From: Komagataella phaffii GS115
Taxonomy: Eukaryota > Ascomycota > Pichiomycetes > Pichiales > Pichiaceae
NCBI RefSeq assembly: GCF_000027005.1
Contig: NC_012964.1
Coordinates: forward strand, 992,001-1,056,000
Length of the DNA: 64,000 nucleotides
Reading direction: 5' to 3'
The notes beneath the pieces are model-generated. The model did not search any database. It was not told the DNA's origin and saw only the letters and a list, made by a program, of their open reading frames with translations. This document shows positions 46,161-56,236 of the stretch, in pieces; position 1 is the stretch's first letter, and each line of letters starts with the position of its first letter. The position numbers were made by a program, and so were the translations under genes.

Positions 46161-47096
46161 TTAAGCAGGAGCAGATAACCAAGCCAAGCTTTCGACATCA
46201 AAACTGTCTCGTACTTCGACTCTGAAAGGTTCATTCTTGTCGGCATCTGATTGTCCTAAATGATCGATTGACCCATATGATTTTAGACTTAATTCGATGA
46301 TACTGTCCATTGATTCCTGTGGTTCCCTTTGGTCTATAGGTAGTTCATCTCTGTAGAAGTAATAATGTTGAGTAAACATGATCAAGTTGCAGATCAAAAC
46401 TTCGATTGCTATCACCAACTTGGGAGTATTAGTGACTATAATATCAAAACTTTTGGAGCTTATAGCATCTGAAGTTAGTTGGATCAAAGACAGAGATGCT
46501 CCAATAGAGTCAAAGAAAATCACTTGAATAGGCCAGCCTTTAGTGGATTTTCTTTTATAAATGTACAATATTTGGGGGATGTTCTTCCCGATGCTCATTC
46601 CGATTTTCATTATTCCCAACGAGTTCAAGAGGTCCAGCCACTGGCATAAACCACTGTGTAGTTCTATCGAAAGAACCATTATGCAAACATAGACCAAACA
46701 GCCAAGGAAAAACAGTTTTGCAGGTGTTGATAACTTTTGATTTCTATTTTTACGGTAGCCCCAGCAATATGCCTGGGAGAGTACCAATGTGTTGATAATA
46801 AGCCCATGTAAAGCGTATATTAAATCATTCGTGTTTACCAATGGTAGAGATTCGAAATCGCTGGATGGTGGTTTTGTATATCTCTTGGAAAATTGACTTC
46901 TGATCGTGTCATTGTAGAGAAATGATGCGTAGTATATGACATAAACAACGTAGCCGACAAAGTTAAAATAAATAAAGTCAATTGAAAGACCAGTGACACT
47001 TTTAGTAGCTATGTTAACCAGTAAGGGTGGCCAAAACCCTAAGCTCCAGGTGACAACATAGGCCCACCCACTTATTGTGGATATTAAGTTTAACAT
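46161..47096 (-). CDS. ERS1: Cystinosin-type lysosomal/vacuolar cystine transporter
   Basis: 311 aa. A proton-coupled exporter of cystine from the vacuole by family precedent. Seven hydrophobic segments and two PQ-loop repeats: the second reads IPQILYIYKRKSTKGW; the first reads WPPLLVNIATKSVTGLS, so its PQ is PP. The Asp/Asn positions in membrane segments (FIYFNFVGY, FDSIGASLSL) fit the family. The C-terminal tail is hydrophilic and acidic, without an obvious GYxxΦ sorting motif. The symbol follows S. cerevisiae Ers1. Confidence 0.88.
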   Translation of the reverse strand: MLNLISTISGWAYVVTWSLGFWPPLLVNIATKSVTGLSIDFIYFNFVGYVVYVIYYASFLYNDTIRSQFSKRYTKPPSSDFESLPLVNTNDLIYALHGLIINTLVLSQAYCWGYRKNRNQKLSTPAKLFFLGCLVYVCIMVLSIELHSGLCQWLDLLNSLGIMKIGMSIGKNIPQILYIYKRKSTKGWPIQVIFFDSIGASLSLIQLTSDAISSKSFDIIVTNTPKLVIAIEVLICNLIMFTQHYYFYRDELPIDQREPQESMDSIIELSLKSYGSIDHLGQSDADKNEPFRVEVRDSFDVESLAWLSAPA

Positions 47097-47800
47097 TAAT
47101 ACCCTTTTTTCACCACTCTGAATCCGACCTCCTCTAATCTACCACTGAAGAGAAGCAGTGTATTGTTCGTCTACGTAAATTTGAATGTGTAAATGGCAAA
47201 CATGGCTTCGGGGATGATTTGGCATATATATTATTGTAGCATCGTCTGTGGCTCTATGAGTTGTGTGGCGGATGATGAAAAGTTTCGTGCTGATCCCACA
47301 ATGCGGCATTTACCAAATGGGGAAAGACCAGATTTCTTCGCTGCGCCAGCTAGGGACAGCATAATGTTCCAAGAAGAAGCGATTACAGGTGGATTACAAA
47401 GCGTTCGTCTGCAGTTGATGTTCTACGTGATGGGTATGAGTTGTAGTGCTACGCTCCATGAATACTTCTAATTTGTCGTTGACAATCCATGAATAATTTA
47501 AGTTTGCTTCCCAAGAGTCTATTGCGAAGGGTGAGCCGAATCTCTTGGCGTATGCACCCGACTCGTCGGCTTTTGTGCGTTCCTTGCAAAGCTCGGTAGC
47601 AATCCGTTGGTGGGAGAAATTTGTCTCACGAATTTCAGTTGGGAGTAGCTGTTCCTGGTAGCAAGTTCGAGGGGATCTGTGCTCATAAAACGTGCTCACG
47701 CCAAAAATATTCTTACAAAATCTTCGCGGGGTGTTTGTCTTACATAATCGATTGGATATTTTCTTCAAATTTTTTTTTCTTACTGAAGTCCCCTATAGAG
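47097..47800. other. Divergent promoter region of ERS1 and MPP10
   Basis: 704 bp. A 92-codon open frame with an ATG (47193-47471) lies here; its product shows no domain, targeting signal or biased composition, so I do not call it. Open frames on the other strand and in the MPP10 frame before 47801 also lack support. A T-rich run (about 47769-47779) stands just before the MPP10 start. Confidence 0.45.
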
Positions 47801-49354
47801 ATGCTTGAAGATTTAGTTGAAAATCCTTCTAAGGTATTCAGTAATGTCGAGGTCAAAGACATACTTAAACAGGCCAAGCAACTGATAGATCCCATTTCCA
47901 AGCAAAATTCTGTTTTGGATGAGGTTTACATTGATGGCCTTGCCTCTTCTCAAGTTTGGGCTCAGATCAAGCTTGTCATTGATGGGGTTACAGAAGATGT
48001 TTTGTTCAACAAAATTCCGGAATTGAAGAAGACCGGTCAAGCGAATGAGGAAGTTGATGGGTCCTTGGAAGAAGAGGGCAGTAGTAATGCTGAAGAAGAG
48101 AACGAAGAATCTGAAAGTGATATTGTTGAAGATGAAATTGAAGATGAAGACGAAGGCGAAGATGAGGAAGAGGGATCTAACGAAAACGAGGCTCTAGATG
48201 TATTGAACGAAGAGCTGAATGAAGTCGAAGAAGAAAAACCGGAAGATGATGTTGAAGAACCAAAGACAGCTCCTAGAGAAAGTAACGAATCGTCAGACGA
48301 TGAGAGTGAGTTTATCGATACCCACACCGAAGAGTTTGCACAGGCGGAGGATGAATTAAACGATGAATTTTTTGATCTGGAACAGTTTCAACAACAAGTT
48401 ATCGCTATGGAGAAACCCAACGATGACGATGACGACGAAGAAATTGATTATTTTGGAGAGTCTGACAATGCTGCGGAAGAATCTGATAACGAAGAAGTAA
48501 TGTACTACAACCAATTTTTTGATCCTAAAGGATTCAAACCAAAGACTGAAAAGAAAAAGAAAAAGGTTACCTTCGATTTGCAGGAAGAAGAAAATTTAAA
48601 CGAAGAGGACCATATGGACAAGCTAGTTGCATCTACGATGGAGGATCTTTTTGATGACCATCTATCGGAAGATGAAGAGATCTCAGAAACAGGTGAGAAG
48701 AATCTGTCCACTTTTGAAAAACAGCAAAGAGAAATACAGAAACAAATAGCCGAATTGGAACAAGAGCAAATCGCCCAAAAGAAATGGACCTTGACCGGTG
48801 AAGCTTCAGTCAAAACGAGAGAAGCCGATGCATTGTTGGAAGAAGACTTAGATTTTGAAAGAACTTCCAAACCAGTCCCAGTTATTACGCAAGATGTTAC
48901 CGAATCCATTGAAGATCTCATCAGGAAAAGAATTTCCAACTATCAGTTCGATGAACTACAAAAAAGATTACCTACTAATATTGCCAAGTTCAAGAGTTCT
49001 CAAAAAGTTGAAGTTAGTGAACAGAAATCTATCAAGTCTCTTGCCGAGTTGTACGAGGAAGATTATGTCAAGCCCGATTCAACTGCAAACAAAGAACTTG
49101 AGAAGGCACATGATGAGATATCACAGCTATATGAGACACTCAGCCATAGATTAGACTCCCTCTGCTCTGCCCACTTTATTCCTAAGCCTGCGAAGAGATC
49201 GTTGGAGGTCAAGGTTCAAACTGACACCATCACGATGGAGGATGCTCAACCATTGACATTGGCTGGAGAATCCACGTTTGCTCCTCAAGAAGTTTACAAA
49301 CCTCAGGCTAAGAAGCAAAGAAAGTCCAAGAATAGAGAATCCATGGAAGACTAA
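47801..49354 (+). CDS. MPP10: U3 snoRNP protein Mpp10
   Basis: 517 aa from the ATG at 47801 (593 in S. cerevisiae). A scaffold of the small-subunit processome, with Imp3 and Imp4, for 18S rRNA maturation. The open frame extends back to 47621 but without conserved sequence. Residues 85-200 are extremely acidic (Glu/Asp runs), followed by the conserved YYNQFFDPKGFK, the central DLDFERTSKPVPVITQDVTE-type segment (an LDFER motif) and a Lys-rich C-terminus, all typical of Mpp10. UTP18 in this window belongs to the same particle. Confidence 0.93.
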   Translation: MLEDLVENPSKVFSNVEVKDILKQAKQLIDPISKQNSVLDEVYIDGLASSQVWAQIKLVIDGVTEDVLFNKIPELKKTGQANEEVDGSLEEEGSSNAEEENEESESDIVEDEIEDEDEGEDEEEGSNENEALDVLNEELNEVEEEKPEDDVEEPKTAPRESNESSDDESEFIDTHTEEFAQAEDELNDEFFDLEQFQQQVIAMEKPNDDDDDEEIDYFGESDNAAEESDNEEVMYYNQFFDPKGFKPKTEKKKKKVTFDLQEEENLNEEDHMDKLVASTMEDLFDDHLSEDEEISETGEKNLSTFEKQQREIQKQIAELEQEQIAQKKWTLTGEASVKTREADALLEEDLDFERTSKPVPVITQDVTESIEDLIRKRISNYQFDELQKRLPTNIAKFKSSQKVEVSEQKSIKSLAELYEEDYVKPDSTANKELEKAHDEISQLYETLSHRLDSLCSAHFIPKPAKRSLEVKVQTDTITMEDAQPLTLAGESTFAPQEVYKPQAKKQRKSKNRESMED

Positions 49355-49443
49355 GCATACTCCCCCAACTCACATAAATCTTTTTCACTTAACTGTATAC
49401 TAAAGTTTAAATACGACATAATTTCCTGGGGAAATTTTTTCGG

Positions 49444-49450
49444 TCACGTG
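49444..49450 (+). promoter_or_regulatory. TCACGTG site (Cbf1/Met4-type) before MCY1
   Basis: A perfect TCACGTG lies 73 bp before the MCY1 start codon. In S. cerevisiae this sequence recruits Cbf1 with Met4-Met28 to sulfur-assimilation genes. A cysteine synthase is a plausible target, but the site is unusually close to the start and binding is inferred. Confidence 0.55.
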
Positions 49451-49523
49451 TAATGATATCAACTCGTCTGCTGGGTGCCCTATCTTTCAAGATCAGAAAG
49501 TGTTCCCTTCATACATCAGCATC

Positions 49524-50639
49524 ATGAACAGAAACTTGGCTTTCCTCCGTCCATCACCTCGTTTTTTCAGCTCCGCCCTGAGGACTCAATCGAACAAGCT
49601 GCCGTTTGTTCCCTTGGTGGCAGAGAATGGATTCGTGGACGCTATTGGAAACACTCCTCTGATCAAGCTTAATAAATTGTCTGACCAGTTGGAGCGTAAC
49701 ATATATGCGAAGGCAGAGTGGATGAATCCAGGTGGTTCAGTTAAGGATAGAGCAGCTCTTTACATAATTCAAGACGCGGAAGCCAAGGGTCAGATTCAAG
49801 CTGGAGGTACAGTAGTTGAGGGTACTGCTGGTAACACGGGGATTGGATTGGCCCATGTCTGTAGATCAAGAGGATACAAATGTGTCATATACATGCCCAA
49901 CACCCAAGCAGCTTCAAAGATAGATCTGCTCAAGCTTCTTGGAGCTGAAGTTTATCCAGTCCCAGTTAAGCCATTTGACGACCCAATGAACTATAACCAC
50001 CAGGCCAAGAGACATGCAGAGTCTTTGGATAATGCTGTATGGACCAACCAATTTGACAATACTGCTAACAGGAATGCTCATATCCAATCGACTGGTCCCG
50101 AAATCTGGGCACAACTTGATGGAAAGGTTGATGGTTTCACTTGCTCAACTGGTACCGGAGGCACTCTCGCTGGAGTAACCCGATACCTCAAGGAAATCTC
50201 TAACGGCAAAGTTAAGTCCGTGCTTGCAGACCCACCAGGATCGGTATTGTACTCCTATATCAAGACTAACGGAAAAGAACTGGATAGATCCGGAAGTTCT
50301 TTCACCGAGGGAATTGGTCAGGGAAGAGTCACAGACAACTTGAAGCCTGACCTAGAAATTATCGACGATGCTATCAGAATTCCTGATGAAGAATCCATTG
50401 TTATGCTGTACAGACTGTTGGACGAAGAGGGTATCTATATAGGTGGTACTGGTGCCTTGAACGTCGTAGCCGCCGCAGAAGTAGCTAAAACTTTGCCCAA
50501 GGGCTCAAATGTGGTCACTATCCTTGCTGACTCTGCACACAAATATTCGGACAGAATTTTCAGCAAAAAATGGTTGCAGCAAAAAAATTTGTACGATGTT
50601 CTTCCAGCAAACTTGCAAAAATATGCTATCTTAGATTAA
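49524..50639 (+). CDS. MCY1: Mitochondrial cysteine synthase-like PLP enzyme
   Basis: 371 aa from the ATG at 49524 (the frame extends eight codons upstream, but only from a GTG). The first ~30 residues are Arg/Ser/Phe-rich without acidic residues, a mitochondrial leader. The catalytic domain is O-acetylserine sulfhydrylase-like: [11 protein letters not shown] with the PLP lysine, [21 protein letters not shown] (phosphate loop) and [12 protein letters not shown]. The best match I recall is S. cerevisiae Mcy1 (YGR012W), a mitochondrial relative of bacterial CysK. It makes Cys from O-acetylserine or a related acceptor by family precedent; the actual substrate in yeast is uncertain. Convergent with PPS1, 13 bp between stops. 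Confidence 0.88.
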   Translation: MNRNLAFLRPSPRFFSSALRTQSNKLPFVPLVAENGFVDAIGNTPLIKLNKLSDQLERNIYAKAEWMNPGGSVKDRAALYIIQDAEAKGQIQAGGTVVEGTAGNTGIGLAHVCRSRGYKCVIYMPNTQAASKIDLLKLLGAEVYPVPVKPFDDPMNYNHQAKRHAESLDNAVWTNQFDNTANRNAHIQSTGPEIWAQLDGKVDGFTCSTGTGGTLAGVTRYLKEISNGKVKSVLADPPGSVLYSYIKTNGKELDRSGSSFTEGIGQGRVTDNLKPDLEIIDDAIRIPDEESIVMLYRLLDEEGIYIGGTGALNVVAAAEVAKTLPKGSNVVTILADSAHKYSDRIFSKKWLQQKNLYDVLPANLQKYAILD

Positions 50640-50652
50640 GAATAATAAACAA

Positions 50653-53600
50653 TCAGGTAATGGTCTGAATATAAGGACTATTCAAAGAATGTATCTCTCG
50701 ACATAATATCTGCCAGCTGGTCTCTCGTAAAAAGTAATCGGGTACATTTCGTTTGATGCGCATGGGATAATCCTTTATCTGGACAACATCTCCATCCTCA
50801 GAGCTTATGGAAGCTTCCAGTATGACTCCACCATGATGATCATTAGTTTCCAATGGTGACTCGACCGAAGTGGAGATGTTATCTGGCTCCTCCTGTTCTT
50901 CCACAAGGAGCATCTCACTTCTAAAACTTTGAGGTTTGAAAGAACTTCTCCTCGAGCTCGTTGAGCCCATGCCTATGGAGGTTCGATCCGTTGTGGCAAG
51001 TGAAACTCTAGAAACGACTGAGCTAGTGGTAGATTCAAGACTCTCCGATCTATCCCTAGACCATCTTTCTCTTTCACCTTTGAAAACTCTGTTGAGATCT
51101 CTATTTTGACTTTCCACAAATGTTTCTTCCCAGGTATAAAGCTCGTACAAGAGCCTTAAGTTTGGTTGGATGATAACATTGAGTCTTCTGACTCTAACGT
51201 AAAGGTATGCTCTAGGAAGACTGACGTTTAATCTTTTCATAACTTCAGCAATACACAGGGATGCAGACCTGGACACACCTACTTGACAGTGAACTAATAC
51301 TTTCTCGTTTTGTTCGTAGGCGGCTTGAATAAAATCAAGAGCATCATTTATCGTCTCGGTCAAAGTCCCAACTCCATCATCTTTGATATCAAATGCCAGC
51401 ATTTGCTTTATCATGGAGGGAATCCCGTCGGGTGTTTGTGCACCATGAGACAAAGACAATATCGAACAGCCTGAGTGCGTTTTTCGTTGTGTATACGGCA
51501 TATACGTCATCCATTCAGCCCATTCTCCAACTCCTACTATTCTCGTTATGCCTAGTTCATTCAGTAGTGGTAGGTCGTTAGCATGATTAAGAGATCCTAA
51601 GTATAAGTGGGGCAAAATTCTTGAGGGTAACGAACCTTTCAAATTAAAGCAAACATTTTTGGTAATCAAGTTGTCATTCAGTTTGAGACTACTTGACTTC
51701 AAAAATATACTTGCTAACGAGGAAACAGTGACCATTGTCTTTGAAATTGAATCAATCGGTATACCCTTGGGAGAGAAGTGCGTTAACAGTGGTTCCACTT
51801 TCTTCAAAAATATGTAGTCAGACTCAAAAAGGAAGCATGGTCTGAAATATTCTTTGTGAAGATTTATAATTGTTTGGTCAACAGAAACCATATCCAAATA
51901 AGTGAGTAAACTTACGACTAACAAAGAGCTTTCAGTATATCCGTCAGAACAAAATAACAAGGCTGGAGCTCCAGTGAGCTGTGTTTTCAGATAAATATAT
52001 TTGCACAAATTAACCACAGCCACAAGTTCCTGTTCGGAGCAATCACCTATGCTTACAGAGCCTGAATTGGGAAAGTCAATAACTATATCCTCCCCTTCAC
52101 TCTCGTCAAGTCCATCGAACAAAATCTCTAATTGCTCTAGAGTTGGAAATTTGTTCCCATCTTTACAATGTATGAATACGCGCCAATTAGCTCTTGGGAA
52201 TGGTATCAAATGAAATTCGTCATCAACAGATAAAATTTCATTGGAGGTCAGGGAGACAATGGTATTCCTTTCATCAAAGTATTTTGGATGTGGCTGGAAT
52301 AATTGTCCGTGCTTTAGATGCTCCTGTTCGTAATTAAAATCTTGATCTTGCGCCTTCAGCGTTTGCAAACTATGAAAATCAGTAAGATTACCGAGCCATA
52401 GGCCATTCTTTATCTCTGTTGCTGCAGACATCTTGGACAACTCAAGGGATTCTTTATACAAATAATCGGCATCCCAGTTATTGAAGTTCAGAATATCAAA
52501 CGAGGACAGTAAGTGGCCTGGAGTTCGAAATGAATCAGAACTTTCAACAGGAACTAATGCCATCAACTTTTGTTGGTCGAGTTCATTGATATCTAGCCTT
52601 GGTAAGATATACGAACGATATCTGCAATCTTGTAGGTCTTGTAAGGTTGATTTCTTGTACATCTGAGCCAAGCGTATTAAGCGAGCAAGAGACTCGCAGG
52701 AACAATTCTCAGAATTTGGCTGTAAATGGTCATCGTTGAGACAATAACAAAATATGTCAGAGATATGGCTTATTTTTGAACATTGAATCCCTACATTCCG
52801 CAAACTAATTGTATTCACTGGATCCAGTTCCAAAAATAAAGGAAGTACTTTTAACTTGTAGCAATCATCGATAATGAGAGATAAAAAAGAGGAATCCATC
52901 TTTACTTTGGAGAGGAATCCTTTTAGGAAAATCTTTAGTTCCAGTTTAGAGGACCCTTCCCATGCGGTAAGTATTTCTCGTGGTTCCAGGGAATTCAATA
53001 ACATGCCAGAATTTGCAATAATGTCACCAGCACATGGAGCAGATCTACAAAAAATGTAATCTCGTATATCTCTGGGGACTTCAAAATTTGGGATCAATGA
53101 CCTCATATGCATTGCGGCACGAATAAACTCGATTTGAGCACGATTATTACGATGAATACCGTGCAACCAAGGGAACATTTTGTCCGCCGGTGGCAGTTTC
53201 TTGGTGGTAAAAAAAGTCATCAATAGGTAGTATTGATCCAAAGTGATATACTTGATATCGAAGTTATCCATCGATTGGTTATCCTTGAAAATGGAGAGGT
53301 ATGGATTGTCCCCCTGCAGAGAAGCTTCTATCAGATAATTCTTGTCTACAAACTGAGGATTGATGTCTTTGACGTCCTTAGAAGATCCAAGTAGTGTGTT
53401 GGATAACCTGCTCCTAAGTTTTTCTCTATCTGCTCCTGAAAGATTGGTGCTATTAGCCCGTTTTCCGCCAGACCTATGCTCAGAAAGCTTTGTCTGTGAT
53501 AGGGATGTTGTTGCTTTACTTTTGGACGGCGGTGACCTGTTCAAATGTTTGGGGGTAATATCTTCCATCAATGCAAGCTCTCGACTGCTGCCCGTGCCTG

Positions 53601-53721
53601 CAGAAGACACTGGAAAAAATGATTCAGGGCCCATAAACCTTTCCTTAGACAACTGAGATGAGTCCGACTGCTTGCGGGAAGCTTTGGATGGTTTTTCGGG
53701 CATACTGAACGTTACCTTCAT
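50653..53721 (-). CDS. PPS1: Dual-specificity protein phosphatase Pps1 with a second, degenerate phosphatase domain
   Basis: 1022 aa (807 in S. cerevisiae). The C-terminal dual-specificity domain (about residues 710-880) has the active site VHCQVGVSRSAS with C812 and R818. An upstream phosphatase-like domain (about 465-665) has CSDGYTE at the equivalent loop: C591 is kept, but Glu597 replaces the Arg, so it should be inactive. The first ~130 residues are Ser/Lys-rich, and the tail after 885 is Ser-rich and disordered. Pps1 acts in cell-cycle and DNA-replication control in S. cerevisiae. The start is the ATG at 53721; a second ATG lies six codons later. Confidence 0.9.
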   Translation of the reverse strand: MKVTFSMPEKPSKASRKQSDSSQLSKERFMGPESFFPVSSAGTGSSRELALMEDITPKHLNRSPPSKSKATTSLSQTKLSEHRSGGKRANSTNLSGADREKLRSRLSNTLLGSSKDVKDINPQFVDKNYLIEASLQGDNPYLSIFKDNQSMDNFDIKYITLDQYYLLMTFFTTKKLPPADKMFPWLHGIHRNNRAQIEFIRAAMHMRSLIPNFEVPRDIRDYIFCRSAPCAGDIIANSGMLLNSLEPREILTAWEGSSKLELKIFLKGFLSKVKMDSSFLSLIIDDCYKLKVLPLFLELDPVNTISLRNVGIQCSKISHISDIFCYCLNDDHLQPNSENCSCESLARLIRLAQMYKKSTLQDLQDCRYRSYILPRLDINELDQQKLMALVPVESSDSFRTPGHLLSSFDILNFNNWDADYLYKESLELSKMSAATEIKNGLWLGNLTDFHSLQTLKAQDQDFNYEQEHLKHGQLFQPHPKYFDERNTIVSLTSNEILSVDDEFHLIPFPRANWRVFIHCKDGNKFPTLEQLEILFDGLDESEGEDIVIDFPNSGSVSIGDCSEQELVAVVNLCKYIYLKTQLTGAPALLFCSDGYTESSLLVVSLLTYLDMVSVDQTIINLHKEYFRPCFLFESDYIFLKKVEPLLTHFSPKGIPIDSISKTMVTVSSLASIFLKSSSLKLNDNLITKNVCFNLKGSLPSRILPHLYLGSLNHANDLPLLNELGITRIVGVGEWAEWMTYMPYTQRKTHSGCSILSLSHGAQTPDGIPSMIKQMLAFDIKDDGVGTLTETINDALDFIQAAYEQNEKVLVHCQVGVSRSASLCIAEVMKRLNVSLPRAYLYVRVRRLNVIIQPNLRLLYELYTWEETFVESQNRDLNRVFKGERERWSRDRSESLESTTSSVVSRVSLATTDRTSIGMGSTSSRRSSFKPQSFRSEMLLVEEQEEPDNISTSVESPLETNDHHGGVILEASISSEDGDVVQIKDYPMRIKRNVPDYFLRETSWQILCREIHSLNSPYIQTIT

Positions 53722-54098
53722 TGATCACCGTTACAAGCCACAGTGTAAATCGGTAAACAAGTATTCGCACTAATGCCGTTTTGGAGGTTGATCGATCGAT
53801 AATTCAGGCAGAAGTTAAAAAATCAACAATGATTATGGCTATTGTGAAAATGGCTTATCAAGAGTTGCTAAACTATGGAACTAATAGATTCCAAGGGTTG
53901 TACGCTGTATGGCAACACAGGAGAGGGGTAGAACCGAAGCTGATAAGATTATATCTTATCAATGTTAGTTGCAGGGAACCAAGGGGAGCATCATCACACG
54001 CCAAATTCGCGAAAAAAGCGCGGGGTTGGATAGCTGTTTTACATCTCACATAGTGGGAAATCTAGATCTTCGTCTGAAGATGAATTATTTTGGATTAT
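53722..54098. other. Intergenic region between UBA4 and PPS1
   Basis: 377 bp between two minus-strand genes, holding the PPS1 promoter. A 90-codon plus-strand frame (53781-54053) has no ATG at its opening codon and no protein character. A short palindromic GATCGATCGAT run lies at about 53790-53800. Confidence 0.5.
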
Positions 54099-55388
54099 CT
54101 AATATTTTGGCATACTGGAATCTATTTCATTTGACCAGCAATTCAATCCTCCTATTATGTCTTTCGAAGGTATCCCAAGAGTCCTGAAAAATTCCACTGC
54201 TGATTGAGAGTCATTGCCATATCGGCATATAAAGAAGTTAGGGGTCCCGCGTTGGAATTGTGACAGATCTTTCAGTTCTTTCTTCATCAGTTGGTCTATG
54301 GGAATATTAATCGAATTGGGCAAGGAACAGATCTGGAATTGCTCCTTTGGTCTCACATCTATCAGTGAGTGGTCTGTTGACACTAGCTCATCGTATTTAG
54401 TCACCGAGATTCTATCATTTTCTGGATCCATTACCCTGTAATGGATGGTACCGCAGAACGCCTGGTAGTCGATTTCACCGGATTCAATGGCTTTTCGTGT
54501 TATTGTTCCATTGCATATCGCACACTTCTCACTGCGTCCTCTCATCTTGAATGTTCGAAGACTTTGTTTTGGGTAACTAGAATAGATCGTCAAGAATGGT
54601 GAAAAGTTTTCCATTGTATAATACCCGGTGATAAGCTTGATAGCTTCGTAGGCCATCATGATTCCAACCATACCTATTGCTGGCCCAATAACTCCCCCAT
54701 CTTTACAAGAAGTGACTGAGTTTGGTGGTGGAGGATTAGGATAGAAACACCTATAGCAAGGCCCCTGGTTTTGAAAATTCAAAATGCTCAATTGTCCCTC
54801 TGTTTTCAGTCCTGATCCAGACACAATTGTCAGTCCACACAGAACGGCTCCGTCATTGATCAAGTAGCGCGTCTGGGGGGTATCAGTGCAATCTAGGACG
54901 TATTCATACCCTGACATTACCTCGAATACATTATCATTGTCCAATCGGATTGGGAAAGTTTCAATTTCGGTATTAGGATTCAAATTCTCTAAATAAACCC
55001 TAGCGCTTTCACATTTGAGCATGCCCACACGATTGGTTGTGTGCAATACCTGACGATGCAGATTGGACTTATCCACGTAATCATTGTCGACTATTCCTAT
55101 CTTCCCTACTCCGGCTGCACATAAGTACAACAAAGCTGGGCAACCTAGTCCACCTGCTCCTATCACCAATACTTTGCTATTTTTCAAATTTACCTGTCCT
55201 TGAACCCCTTGAAATTCTGGTACTATTAGTTGTCTCCCGTATCTGCTGTACTCGTCTAGAGATAAGGGGTATCCGTTCGAAGGCTCCATTTCGATGGCCT
55301 CGGCCTTTTTATCAGCCAGTTTATTCCTGAGAGATCTATTTTCCTCCTTGACTCTTTCAAGTTCTCTAGTGAGCTCCTCCACTGACAT
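54099..55388 (-). CDS. UBA4: Uba4, E1-like activator and sulfurtransferase for Urm1
   Basis: 429 aa from the ATG at 55388; an earlier in-frame ATG at 55439 would add 17 hydrophobic residues and cannot be excluded. Uba4 adenylates and thiocarboxylates Urm1 for tRNA wobble thiolation and protein urmylation. Order: N-terminal coiled coil (about residues 1-35), ThiF/E1 domain with GAGGLGCPALLYL and DNDYVDKSNLHRQVL, zinc cysteines in CYRCF and CAIC, the VTSCKDGG loop with the presumed thioester Cys, and a C-terminal rhodanese domain with the active loop ICRYGNDS. All catalytic Cys are kept. Confidence 0.94.
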   Translation of the reverse strand: MSVEELTRELERVKEENRSLRNKLADKKAEAIEMEPSNGYPLSLDEYSRYGRQLIVPEFQGVQGQVNLKNSKVLVIGAGGLGCPALLYLCAAGVGKIGIVDNDYVDKSNLHRQVLHTTNRVGMLKCESARVYLENLNPNTEIETFPIRLDNDNVFEVMSGYEYVLDCTDTPQTRYLINDGAVLCGLTIVSGSGLKTEGQLSILNFQNQGPCYRCFYPNPPPPNSVTSCKDGGVIGPAIGMVGIMMAYEAIKLITGYYTMENFSPFLTIYSSYPKQSLRTFKMRGRSEKCAICNGTITRKAIESGEIDYQAFCGTIHYRVMDPENDRISVTKYDELVSTDHSLIDVRPKEQFQICSLPNSINIPIDQLMKKELKDLSQFQRGTPNFFICRYGNDSQSAVEFFRTLGIPSKDIIGGLNCWSNEIDSSMPKY

Positions 55389-55594
55389 TTCCGAGTTTAG
55401 AATAAACTTCAGAGACCCCAAAATCAGGAGATGATACATAGAGCGAATTTTTCAGTTTGAGTACTTATCTACTTACGTAAGAAATGTAGGGCAAGAGAGC
55501 GTAAAGCAGACACAGTTACATCGCTTTCAGTGTCACCAGATTGCTTGAACGTGCCTAGGATAAACTCTCACATATGAACAGGGAGCATGTAAGC

Positions 55595-56236
55595 CTAAAC
55601 AACCTTTTGCTTAACAAAAAATCCTTTCAAGTAGCTCAGTTGCCAAACACCTGTGGCAACGAGGACGGCCACCTGGAATAAAGTCCACTTAACTGCTCTT
55701 GAATTGGTAGATTCCGATTGATCTCTGAAAATCATTTCTCTTTCTCTGAATAAATCTTGTTCGACCCTGATGTGTTGCAATTTCTTACTCAGTTCATTGA
55801 TTCTGGCAGTCAACTCATTAAACTCGGAGGATTTCTTGGAATCAACATAGGATTTAGCATCTCCAATAGCCAAGTCAAAGAAGACTCTGTGTCTGGCTCT
55901 CTTGGACCAGTCTGTGTGTCTTGGAGTCAGACAAAATCTGTGTTCACCGGTATCAAGCGAGGTAAACGTTAATTGGCCAATAGGTTCATTCTTTTGGTTG
56001 ACGACCTTGTGATTGTTGTGAAATAACTCTTCCACTGTAAGTTCGACTTTCAAGTTGTTCACTTTTTCATACTCTCTTGTGTTCAAGTTGAGCTCATACA
56101 CCTCGTATTTTCCAACGGCAATGGTGTCCTTGGGCAACTCTTCGTAGAAACACTTTGTTTCGTCCGTATCAACGTAGAAATGAAAGGCGTTGGCGATTCC
56201 CACCAATAGGAACAACAAAGTCAACAACTTAGACAT
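55595..56236 (-). CDS. ERP1: p24-family cargo receptor of COPII/COPI vesicles, Erp1-like
   Basis: 213 aa from the ATG at 56236, which gives a clean signal peptide (MSKLLTLLFLLVGIANA). An ATG at 56296 would place 20 polar residues before it and is less likely. A GOLD domain (FYVDTDETKCFYEELPKD; HRFCLTP) is followed by a coiled coil (about 135-180), one membrane segment (about 184-204) and a tail ending KQKVV, a KxKxx retrieval signal. The alpha-class features (EELPKDT start, dilysine-type tail) fit Erp1/Erp5/Erp6; which one is uncertain. p24 proteins help sort GPI-anchored cargo. Confidence 0.86.
   Translation of the reverse strand: MSKLLTLLFLLVGIANAFHFYVDTDETKCFYEELPKDTIAVGKYEVYELNLNTREYEKVNNLKVELTVEELFHNNHKVVNQKNEPIGQLTFTSLDTGEHRFCLTPRHTDWSKRARHRVFFDLAIGDAKSYVDSKKSSEFNELTARINELSKKLQHIRVEQDLFREREMIFRDQSESTNSRAVKWTLFQVAVLVATGVWQLSYLKGFFVKQKVV

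Noticed and set aside
47193..47471. A 92-codon ORF with an ATG between ERS1 and MPP10
   Set aside because: No domain, targeting signal, repeat or biased composition; it lies in a shared promoter region. Transcript evidence would be needed.
53781..54053. A 90-codon plus-strand frame between UBA4 and PPS1
   Set aside because: No ATG at the start, no protein character, and it lies in the PPS1 promoter.
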